DNA of 11,197 nt, from the NCBI GenBank assembly GCA_004554665.1, contig SFKY01000077.1:1-11197 (forward strand), given 5' to 3'. Under the pieces are notes generated by a model. That model saw only the letters and a list, made by a program, of their open reading frames with translations, was not told the origin of the DNA and ran no database searches. The stretch comes from Bacteroidales bacterium (lineage in GTDB: Bacteria; Bacteroidota; Bacteroidia; Bacteroidales; Bacteroidaceae). The position numbers and the translations under genes are program-made. Numbering within the stretch: position 1 is the first letter of the stretch; every line of letters starts with the position of its first letter. Below, one piece after another: positions 1 through 6,115 of the stretch.

Positions 1-17
1 CTACGTTCTTTTTTCAT
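1..17 (-). CDS. Start of an unknown minus-strand gene (partial, leaves left edge)
   Basis: Only five complete codons are inside the window: Met-Lys-Lys-Glu-Arg. The start is read from ATG at 17-15. It is supported by a Shine-Dalgarno-like AAAGGTG on the minus strand (positions 25-31), seven bases before the ATG, which is better than most start sites in this window. The gene is divergent from ilvA. Nothing can be said about the product. The start codon and part of the ribosome-binding site fall in an 11-bp inverted repeat (17-27 with 49-59). Confidence 0.5.
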
Positions 18-59
18 TACTTTACACCTTTCTTTAATTGTTAATACCGTGTAAAGTAA
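17..59 (-). promoter_or_regulatory. Inverted repeat over the ribosome-binding site and start of the left-edge gene
   Basis: TTACTTTACAC at 17-27 is the exact reverse complement of GTGTAAAGTAA at 49-59, with 21 bases between. In the minus-strand transcript the 3' arm includes the GTG of the Shine-Dalgarno sequence and touches the ATG. It could be a hairpin that limits translation, or a dyad bound by a repressor. The sequence alone does not decide between them. Confidence 0.5.
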
Positions 60-168
60 ATCTGTATTAAGTCACTTCCACCTATTGCAAGCATAAGATT
101 ATTGAGAGAAAAACAGCTGTAATGAGTCCTTTTTTCTAAATGAATGGCAGAAAAAAGATTTTTTGCAC

Positions 169-176
169 TATCTTTG
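169..176 (+). promoter_or_regulatory. Bacteroidetes-type -7 box, candidate ilvA promoter
   Basis: TATCTTTG matches the TAnnTTTG consensus exactly and is followed by CA, with a T-rich stretch just upstream (159-164). No convincing TTTG -33 box was found at the usual distance. Near-copies (AATCTTTG) recur at 234-241 and 299-306 because the 65-bp repeat carries this sequence, so up to three start points for ilvA are possible. Confidence 0.55.
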
Positions 177-308
177 CAGAAGATTGGCGGCACCTCAGCA
201 ATTGGAACAAGCTCCATTGCATTCGGTTTGCTCAATCTTTGCAGAAGATTGGCGGCACCTCAGCAATCGGAACAAGCTCCATTGCATTCGGTTTGCTCAA
301 TCTTTGCA
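170..308 (+). repeat. 65-bp tandem repeat, two copies plus 9 bases, before ilvA
   Basis: Copy 1 is 170-234, copy 2 is 235-299, and 300-308 repeats the first nine bases (ATCTTTGCA). The copies differ only at one position (T203 versus C268). The near identity indicates a recent duplication. Each unit contains a hairpin (GCAAT, one bulged base, GGA, a 6-base loop, TCC, ATTGC; 198-220 and 263-285). A second hairpin forms across the copy junction: CAATCTT 233-239 with AAGATTG 245-251. Each copy boundary carries the -7-like ATCTTTGCA. The unit is non-coding. I recall short leader repeats of this general style in other Bacteroidales, but could not verify a family. Confidence 0.95.
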
Positions 309-347
309 TCACAAAAAACAGACACAGGACAACAAGAGAGAGAAAGA

Positions 348-1544
348 ATGATGAATCTCGACGAATTTTATAAGGCACGCTATGTGCTCAGTAAGATACT
401 CAGACGCACCGACCTGGTGCATGCACCCAAGCTCAACCCGGCAAGCGACATCTATCTGAAGCCGGAAAACCTACAGATTACCGGCTCTTTCAAGATCAGG
501 GGAGCCTACTACAAGATTTCACAGTTGTCTCCAGAGGAGCAGCAACGGGGCGTAGTGGCCTGTTCGGCCGGCAACCATGCACAGGGCGTGGCACTTGGCG
601 CCTCGGCCAACGGCATCAAGTCGCTCATCTGCCTGCCCGAAGGCGCTCCCATCAGCAAAGTGGAGGCCACGCGCCGTCTGGGAGCCGAAATCTGTCTCGT
701 ACCCGGTGTGTATGACGATGCCTACGCCCGGGCCCTGTCGCTGCGCGATGAGCATGGCTACACATTCATCCACCCCTTCGACGACCCGCTCGTCATTGCA
801 GGCCAAGGCACCATCGGTCTGGAACTCTTGGAGCAGCTGCCCGACATCGAGGCGGTGGTAGTGCCCATCGGTGGAGGCGGACTCATCAGCGGTATCGCCT
901 TTGCCATCAAGACCCTCAATCCCAAGGTCAAGGTTTACGGCGTGCAGGCAGCAGGTGCACCGAGCATGTACGACAGTCTGCGTGACGGACATGCCGAAAC
1001 GCTGCGCCGTGTGTCGACTATTGCCGACGGTATCGCCGTCAAGACACCGGGAAACCTAACCTACGACATCTGCTCGACCTATCTGGACGATATATGTGTG
1101 GTGACAGAAGACGAAATCTGCGCCGCCATCCTGCGGCTCATCGAAGAGGAGAAGATGGTGGCAGAGGGTGCCGGTGCCGTGAGCGTGGCAGCAGCCATGT
1201 TTGACAAGATTCCCATCCAAGGGAAAAAGACGGTGTGCCTGGTGAGCGGCGGCAATATAGACGTGACCATCCTGAACCGTGTCATCAACCGCGGTCTGGC
1301 CAAAGACGGCCGTCTCAGTCTGCTCACACTCGAGCTTGACGACAAACCCGGACAGCTGTTGCAGGTGAGCGAGGTCATCGCCGGACTGGGCGGCAATGTG
1401 GTGAGTGTGATTCATGAGCGGAGTACCGACCGCGAAGATATCAACGCCTGCGAACTGCGCATCAAGATCGAGACCCGCAATGCCGACCACATCCACCAAA
1501 TCAGGGAGCAACTCATCGACCGGGGCTTCCACATCAAGGCTTAG
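348..1544 (+). CDS. ilvA: Threonine ammonia-lyase (threonine dehydratase), medium form
   Basis: Product of 398 residues. It deaminates L-threonine to 2-oxobutanoate and ammonia with pyridoxal phosphate (PLP), the first step towards isoleucine, in the cytosol. Visible landmarks are the PLP lysine K49 in GSFKIRGAYY, the substrate loop SAGNHAQG (73-80), the phosphate-binding GGGG (175-178) and SGGN (300-303). A C-terminal ACT-like regulatory domain (about 322-398) begins RLSLLTLELDDKPGQLL. The length fits the ~400-residue form with one C-terminal regulatory domain rather than the ~510-residue E. coli form. I chose ATG 348 (a second ATG follows at 351) because the purine-rich AGAGAGAGAAAG precedes it and the homologous fold begins here. 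An upstream extension would be translated repeat DNA. ridA follows after 57 bases and is probably co-transcribed. TdcB-like catabolic use is possible, but the ridA and asd context favours biosynthesis. Confidence 0.95.
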   Translation: MMNLDEFYKARYVLSKILRRTDLVHAPKLNPASDIYLKPENLQITGSFKIRGAYYKISQLSPEEQQRGVVACSAGNHAQGVALGASANGIKSLICLPEGAPISKVEATRRLGAEICLVPGVYDDAYARALSLRDEHGYTFIHPFDDPLVIAGQGTIGLELLEQLPDIEAVVVPIGGGGLISGIAFAIKTLNPKVKVYGVQAAGAPSMYDSLRDGHAETLRRVSTIADGIAVKTPGNLTYDICSTYLDDICVVTEDEICAAILRLIEEEKMVAEGAGAVSVAAAMFDKIPIQGKKTVCLVSGGNIDVTILNRVINRGLAKDGRLSLLTLELDDKPGQLLQVSEVIAGLGGNVVSVIHERSTDREDINACELRIKIETRNADHIHQIREQLIDRGFHIKA

Positions 1545-1601
1545 GGGCGCAGCCGGTAGCTATGTATTCATTTTAATCCATCTAATCATAAATTACAACG
1601 T

Positions 1602-1976
1602 ATGAAAGCAATCCATTCAGACAAGGCACCCCAAGCCGTGGGTCCTTACAGCCAGGCCATCGTAGCCGGCAACCTGGTTTTTGCATCCGGACAGTTGCCC
1701 ATCGACCCGGCCACAGGCCAGTTTGCCGAGGGCGGAATCGCCGAACAGACCCGTCAGTCGCTCACCAACGTATCTCAGGTGCTGGCCGCTGCCGGCACAG
1801 ACCTGGCGCATGTGGTGAAGACCACCGTCTTTCTCTCCGACATGGCCAACTTTGGTGCCATGAACGAGGTGTATGCCACCTTCTTCAACCAGCCCTACCC
1901 TGCCCGTTCGGCTGTGGCAGTCAAGACATTGCCCAAAGATGCAATGGTAGAGATTGAGGTGGTGGCAGAGCTGTAA
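1602..1976 (+). CDS. ridA: RidA family 2-iminobutanoate/2-iminopropanoate deaminase
   Basis: Product of 124 residues, the usual size for the YjgF/YER057c/UK114 family. RidA hydrolyses the reactive enamine/imine intermediates released by PLP enzymes such as IlvA, yielding 2-oxobutanoate or pyruvate plus ammonia, and so protects other PLP enzymes. Family landmarks are GPYSQA (14-19), FASGQLP (27-33), the catalytic-pocket arginine R102 in the PARSAVAV segment and E118 in the C-terminal MVEIEVVAEL. The ATG at 1602 gives the standard N-terminus (MKAIHSDKAPQAVGPYSQ). No strong Shine-Dalgarno sequence precedes it, which is common in this phylum. No promoter is recognisable in the 57-base gap after ilvA, so an ilvA-ridA transcript is likely. 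It ends before a long hairpin shared with the convergent asd gene. Confidence 0.95.
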   Translation: MKAIHSDKAPQAVGPYSQAIVAGNLVFASGQLPIDPATGQFAEGGIAEQTRQSLTNVSQVLAAAGTDLAHVVKTTVFLSDMANFGAMNEVYATFFNQPYPARSAVAVKTLPKDAMVEIEVVAEL

Positions 1977-2002
1977 GCATCTGTCGCCCCCATCCTAACA
2001 AC

Positions 2003-2077
2003 AATCGCCCACAGAGGCCATCGGCAGCTTGGTCATTGTAACCATCAAGCTGCTCATCATGGCCTCTGTGGGCGATT
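2003..2077. terminator. Long hairpin between convergent ridA and asd
   Basis: Bases 2003-2021 and 2059-2077 are perfectly complementary over 19 bp. An inner stem of 8 bp follows (GCAGCTTG 2024-2031 with CAAGCTGC 2046-2053). The stems are separated by an asymmetric internal loop (2 and 5 bases), and the apical loop is about 14 bases. The position between two convergent genes suggests a bidirectional transcription stop or mRNA 3'-end protection. No strong T run follows on either strand, so it is not a textbook intrinsic terminator. Confidence 0.65.
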
Positions 2078-2105
2078 TGCGCTACCTACGCCGGGCGCAG
2101 GTGTA

Positions 2106-3107
2106 TTACTTCTTAAACAGATACTCGGCTATCTGCACCGCATTGAGGGCTGCACCCTTGCGTATCTGGTCTCCTGTGAGCCAGAGGGTGATGCCATTGT
2201 CGTTGGCCAAGTCCTTGCGCACACGGCCTACGTAGACATCGTCCTTGCCGGCGCTTTCCAGCGGCATGGGATAGACATAGTTCTGGGGATCGTCCACCAA
2301 CTGGCAGCCCGGAGCTGCGGCTATGGCTTGGCGTACCTCTTCCACGGAGAGCGGGCGCTCAGTCTCGATCCACACAGACTCGGAGTGTGAGCGCAACGAA
2401 GACACCCTGACACACGTAGCGCTGGTGCGCACATCGCTGTGCATGATCTTGCGCGTCTCATGATACATCTTCATCTCCTCCTTGGTGTAGTCTGTATCGG
2501 TCATCACGTCGATCTGCGGTATCACATTGTATGCCAACTGGTGGGGGAACTTGCTGATGGTAGACACCTTGCCGTCGGTAAGCATCTCGCGGTACTGCTG
2601 CTCAAGCTCAGCCATAGCTGCGGCTCCAGCGCCACTGGCACTCTGGTACGAAGAGATATGGATGCGGCGGATGTGGCTCAGCTGCTCGATGGGTTGGAGC
2701 ACCACGACCATCATGATGGTGGTACAGTTGGGGTTGGCGATGATGCCACGTGGACGGCAGAGCGCATCGGCGGCATTGACCTCGGGCACTACCAGAGGCA
2801 CATCGGGATCCATGCGGAAGGCGCTCGAGTTGTCTATCATCACCGTACCATGCTTGGTGATGGTCTCTGCAAACTCTTTGGACGTACCGCCACCAGCAGA
2901 GACAAAGGCCACGTCGATACCACGGAAATCATCGTTGTGCTGGAGCAGCTTCACCTCATACTCCTTGCCTTTGAATGTGTACTTGGTTCCGGCACTGCGC
3001 TGCGAACCGAACAACACCAACTCATCAATAGGAAACTCTCTCTCGGCAAGGATGCGCAGGAACTCTTGCCCCACGGCGCCACTGGCACCCACAATAGCTA
3101 CTTTCAT
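2106..3107 (-). CDS. asd: Aspartate-semialdehyde dehydrogenase
   Basis: Product of 333 residues. It reduces aspartyl phosphate with NADPH to aspartate semialdehyde, the branch point to lysine/diaminopimelate, threonine and methionine. Landmarks are the N-terminal nucleotide-binding loop GASGAVG (7-13), the catalytic cysteine C128 in NPNCTT, the SSYQSASGAG segment (152-161), and the likely acid/base histidine H241 in RSHSESVWIE. The length is normal for the family. The ATG at 3107 begins directly with the MKVAIVGASG strand expected of the Rossmann fold. It is monocistronic as far as seen, convergent with ridA and divergent from the antiporter operon. A clear -7 box lies about 58 bases upstream. 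Together with ilvA and ridA it makes this side of the window an aspartate-family/isoleucine neighbourhood. Confidence 0.96.
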   Translation of the reverse strand: MKVAIVGASGAVGQEFLRILAEREFPIDELVLFGSQRSAGTKYTFKGKEYEVKLLQHNDDFRGIDVAFVSAGGGTSKEFAETITKHGTVMIDNSSAFRMDPDVPLVVPEVNAADALCRPRGIIANPNCTTIMMVVVLQPIEQLSHIRRIHISSYQSASGAGAAAMAELEQQYREMLTDGKVSTISKFPHQLAYNVIPQIDVMTDTDYTKEEMKMYHETRKIMHSDVRTSATCVRVSSLRSHSESVWIETERPLSVEEVRQAIAAAPGCQLVDDPQNYVYPMPLESAGKDDVYVGRVRKDLANDNGITLWLTGDQIRKGAALNAVQIAEYLFKK

Positions 3108-3164
3108 TTTTTTGATAGTAATTTATTTTTGTATATATGTTATGTCTAAAATGTAATTGCTGTG

Positions 3165-3172
3165 CAAAAGTA
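3165..3172 (-). promoter_or_regulatory. -7 box of the asd promoter
   Basis: On the minus strand the sequence reads TACTTTTG followed by CA, an exact match to TAnnTTTG. It implies a 5' leader of roughly 50 bases before the asd ATG. No good -33 TTTG was found. The box overlaps a small inverted repeat, AAAAGT-ACA-ACTTTT (3166-3180), and abuts the 8-bp palindrome TAGGCCTA (3180-3187). These could be operator half-sites or chance. Confidence 0.6.
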
Positions 3173-3237
3173 CAACTTTTAGGCCTATTATCCGTTAATT
3201 TTTAGGGATTTTATCGATATATGTGATATTTTTTTTG

Positions 3238-3245
3238 CACCTTTG
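3238..3245 (+). promoter_or_regulatory. -7-like box of the antiporter operon
   Basis: CACCTTTG followed by CA differs from TAnnTTTG at one base and is preceded by a run of T (3229-3236), as at the ilvA promoter. It implies a start of transcription around 3250-3253, which favours translation from the ATG at 3275 over the TTG at 3254. Confidence 0.5.
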
Positions 3246-3274
3246 CACTGGAATTGCAATCATATCTGACATTT

Positions 3275-5398
3275 ATGCCCGACTTCTCACATTGTTTTCC
3301 CATTACCGACCCGACACTGATTTTCTTTGTCGTGCTGCTCATCATCCTCTTTGCCCCTATCATCATGGGCAAGCTGCGCATCCCGCACATCATCGGGATG
3401 GTGCTGGCTGGCATGCTGATCGGCGAACACGGCCTCAACGTGCTGACACGCGATGCCTCTTTCGAGCTGTTCGGTAAGGTGGGACTCTACTACATCATGT
3501 TTCTGGCTGCCCTGGAGATGGATATGGAGGGCCTGAAAAAGAGCAAGAAACAGATGGGGATATTCGGGTTACTCACCTTTGCGGTGCCGGCCGTGCTTAC
3601 CTACCTCGCCATGCGGTTGGGGCTGCATTATCCCGTCACCACCAGTCTGCTGCTGGGCTGTCTCATGGCTTCCAACACGCTGATAGCCTACCCCATCGTG
3701 GGCCGGTATGGCCTGCAGCGCAAGCCCAGTGTCTCCTTGAGCGTGGGGTCGTCCATGCTCTCGCTCTTCATCGCGCTGATGGGTCTGGCAGCCATCGTGG
3801 CAGCCAGCCAAGACGATATCGGCATCGGATTCTGGGTGGGCTTCGCGGCCAAGACAGCCCTGTTTTGCTGCGTCCTGGCTGTGGTCATCCCTCGTCTCAC
3901 ACGCTGGTTCCTGCGTCGGTACAGCGATGCCGTGATGCAGTTTATCTTTGTACTGGGCATCCTCTTCATGAGTGCGGCACTGTCTGACGCGATACGGCTC
4001 GAAGGCATCTTCGGAGCCTTCCTTTCGGGTCTTATCCTCAACCGCTACATTCCCCGGCTGTCGCCGCTGATGAACCGCATCGAGTTTATTGGCAACGCCC
4101 TCTTCATCCCCTACTTCCTGATTGGCGTGGGCATGCTCATCAATGTGCGGCTACTCTTTGCCGGAGGGCTGACCATCTGGGTGGTGCTCGGCATCACGGT
4201 GGCGGGTACGCTGGGCAAGGCGGTGGCCGCATACGTGTCGGCCTTTGTATCGAAGCTGCCCATATCTTCGGGCAACATGATGTTCGGCCTCACGTCGGCA
4301 CATGCCGCCGGGGCCATAGCGATGGTGATGGTGGGCATACGGCTCACCAATCCCGACGGCTCTCCGGTGATAGACGACGCCATCCTCAACGGCGTGGTCA
4401 TCATGATCCTGTTCACCTGCATCATATCGACCATTGTCACCGAGTCGGCAGCGCAGCAGATCACGTTCAGAGACAAGGAATTTGCCTCTGACGAGCACCG
4501 CAAGGACGAGGAGAAGATGCTGATTCCGGTCAAATACCCCGAGTATGCCGACAGGCTCATACACTTGGCGATGCTCATGCGCAACGAGAAGCTGAGGACT
4601 CCTATGGTGGGACTCAACGTGGTGTACGACGATGCCAACGCATCCTACAACCAGCGCGAGGGCCGCAAACTGCTCGACCACCTTACAGGACTGGCGGCAT
4701 CGGCCGACGTGGCCATGCAGACACAGGTACGTATCGCGGCCAACATCGCCAACGGCATCAAGCACGCATTCAAGGAGTTTCAGGCCTCAGAGGTCATCAT
4801 CGGCATGCACATGCACCCCAATCGCTCCAGCAAGTTCTGGGGAGATTTCCACCAAAGTCTCTTCAACGGGCTCAACCGGCAGATTGTGATGGCCCGTATC
4901 AACCAACCGCTCAGCACACTGCGGCGCATACAGGTGGCCGTACCGTCACGGGCACAGTATGAACCGGGATTCTACCGCTGGTTAGAGCGCCTGTGCCGCA
5001 TGGCAGGCAACTTGGAGTGCCGCATCATCTTCCACGGACGCGGCGACACGCTTGCCATGATCGAAGCCTTTGTAAAAAGCCACCATGCAGACGTGCGCAT
5101 GGAGTGCATCACGATGGAGCACTGGAACGAGCTGCCCCGCGTGGCAGCCACGATAGCCGAAGACCACATGTTTGTGGTGGTCACGGCGCGCAAGGGTACC
5201 GTGTCGTACAAGTCGGCACTGGAACACTTGCCTTTTGAGATCAAACAGCACTTCAATGGTAAGAACCTCATGATTATCTTCCCCGACCAGTACGGTGGAA
5301 GCATGGACGAGATGACCTTCGCACAGCCGCAGCACACGGAAGAACAGAGTGCTTACGAACTGGTGCGTGAATGGTTACACAAAAAACTACATAAGTAA
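3275..5398 (+). CDS. CPA2-type cation/proton antiporter with C-terminal Usp-like region
   Basis: Product of 707 residues from ATG 3275. Residues about 12-395 form an inner-membrane domain with some 12 hydrophobic helices of the Na_H_Exchanger fold. Recognisable family segments are LRIPHIIGMVLAGMLIGEHG (34-53), FLAALEMDMEGLKKS (76-90) and GAFLSGLILNRYIPRLSPLM (247-266). Residues about 415-700 are soluble and resemble tandem universal-stress-protein domains instead of the TrkA/RCK domain of KefB/KefC. At the point where CPA2 exchangers usually carry the ion-binding Asp(s), after the ASNT...PIVGRYGLQ segment, this protein has G158-S159-S160. By eye the transport chemistry may therefore differ, and the ion cannot be named. 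A TTG at 3254 would add 7 residues, but it sits almost at the expected transcription start. It is the first gene of an operon, with lolD 9 bases downstream. Confidence 0.9.
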   Translation: MPDFSHCFPITDPTLIFFVVLLIILFAPIIMGKLRIPHIIGMVLAGMLIGEHGLNVLTRDASFELFGKVGLYYIMFLAALEMDMEGLKKSKKQMGIFGLLTFAVPAVLTYLAMRLGLHYPVTTSLLLGCLMASNTLIAYPIVGRYGLQRKPSVSLSVGSSMLSLFIALMGLAAIVAASQDDIGIGFWVGFAAKTALFCCVLAVVIPRLTRWFLRRYSDAVMQFIFVLGILFMSAALSDAIRLEGIFGAFLSGLILNRYIPRLSPLMNRIEFIGNALFIPYFLIGVGMLINVRLLFAGGLTIWVVLGITVAGTLGKAVAAYVSAFVSKLPISSGNMMFGLTSAHAAGAIAMVMVGIRLTNPDGSPVIDDAILNGVVIMILFTCIISTIVTESAAQQITFRDKEFASDEHRKDEEKMLIPVKYPEYADRLIHLAMLMRNEKLRTPMVGLNVVYDDANASYNQREGRKLLDHLTGLAASADVAMQTQVRIAANIANGIKHAFKEFQASEVIIGMHMHPNRSSKFWGDFHQSLFNGLNRQIVMARINQPLSTLRRIQVAVPSRAQYEPGFYRWLERLCRMAGNLECRIIFHGRGDTLAMIEAFVKSHHADVRMECITMEHWNELPRVAATIAEDHMFVVVTARKGTVSYKSALEHLPFEIKQHFNGKNLMIIFPDQYGGSMDEMTFAQPQHTEEQSAYELVREWLHKKLHK

Positions 5399-5407
5399 AG
5401 TATAGAT

Positions 5408-6115
5408 ATGATAGACATCAAAGGCATCACCAAGAGTTTCGGCTCGCTTCAGGTGCTTAAAGGCATAGACCTGCACATCGGCAAGGGCGAGATACTGAGT
5501 ATCGTGGGACCCAGCGGTGCAGGCAAGACCACATTGCTGCAGATTATCGGCACGCTCGACAAGGCCGACACCGGGTCGGTGGTAATCGGCGGCACCGATG
5601 TGGCCTCGCTGTCGGCCCGCAAGCTGAGCGAGTTTCGCAACCGGCATATCGGATTCGTGTTTCAGTTTCATCAACTGCTGCCCGAGTTCACCGCCCTCGA
5701 AAACATCATGATTCCGGCATTCATAGCCGGCACCTCGCGCAAGGAGGCCAAGGCAAGGGCGATGGAACTGCTACAGTTTATGGGACTGGAAGACCGCGCC
5801 GGACACAAGCCCAACCAACTTTCGGGCGGAGAGAAGCAGCGGGTGGCCGTGGCAAGGGCACTGGTCAACCGCCCCGACGTGATACTGGCCGACGAGCCCA
5901 GCGGCTCGCTCGACAGCAAGAACAAGGAAGAACTGCACCAACTGTTTTTCCAACTGAGAGAGACGATGGGGCAGACCTTTGTCATCGTGACCCATGACGA
6001 GGGACTGGCCGCCATCACCGACCGCACCATCCACCTCAAGGACGGCATGGTGACACAACCACAAACAGTAACCAAGACTATCATCGATGAAGAGTGTGAA
6101 ATTGGGAGCCTATAA
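5408..6115 (+). CDS. lolD: ABC transporter ATP-binding protein, LolD-type
   Basis: Product of 235 residues, a lone cytosolic nucleotide-binding subunit of the MacB/LolD class (lipoprotein release or related extraction from the inner membrane). All ATPase motifs are present: Walker A GPSGAGKTT (34-42), Q-loop Q86 in FVFQFHQLLPEFTALEN, signature LSGGE (138-142), Walker B VILADEP (158-164), and the switch histidine H196 in VTHD. The motif after Walker B is SGSLD rather than the more usual TGNLD. No LolC/E-like permease is next to it in this window, so the partner must be encoded elsewhere. It follows the antiporter by 9 bases and overlaps cvfB, so translational coupling in a three-gene operon is likely. 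LolD is the best name, but a FtsE- or MacB-like partner cannot be excluded. Confidence 0.88.
   Translation: MIDIKGITKSFGSLQVLKGIDLHIGKGEILSIVGPSGAGKTTLLQIIGTLDKADTGSVVIGGTDVASLSARKLSEFRNRHIGFVFQFHQLLPEFTALENIMIPAFIAGTSRKEAKARAMELLQFMGLEDRAGHKPNQLSGGEKQRVAVARALVNRPDVILADEPSGSLDSKNKEELHQLFFQLRETMGQTFVIVTHDEGLAAITDRTIHLKDGMVTQPQTVTKTIIDEECEIGSL

Larger units (their letters stand above)
18..347. other. Divergent intergenic region upstream of ilvA
   Basis: These 330 bases lie between the left-edge gene (minus) and ilvA (plus). The left third (about 18-150) is AT-rich and holds the inverted repeat at 17-59, with nothing else recognisable. The rest holds a good -7 box (169-176) and the 65-bp tandem repeat (170-308). 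The reading frame of ilvA stays open upstream to 144, but I take that as accidental: 65 is not a multiple of three, so the repeat copies are read in different frames. Confidence 0.7.

Noticed and set aside
170..308. Possible CRISPR array
   Set aside because: The copies are directly adjacent with no spacers, there are only two, and no cas genes are nearby.
144..347. Upstream extension of ilvA from ATG 144 (68 additional residues)
   Set aside because: It would translate the promoter box and the 65-bp repeat, the copies read in different frames, and the extension has no similarity to IlvA N-termini. ATG 348 gives the normal length.
519..1532. Two minus-strand open frames of about 157 residues opposite ilvA
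   Set aside because: They are antisense shadows of a GC-rich gene, with no recognisable domains, and the sense strand encodes an intact enzyme.
2439..3149. Plus-strand open frame of 236 residues opposite asd
   Set aside because: It lies inside an intact, well-recognised gene on the other strand. The His/Leu/Gly-rich composition is typical of an antisense shadow.
3254..3274. TTG start for the antiporter
   Set aside because: It lies within a few bases of the expected transcription start set by the -7-like box at 3238-3245, and the extra seven residues precede a normal N-terminus.
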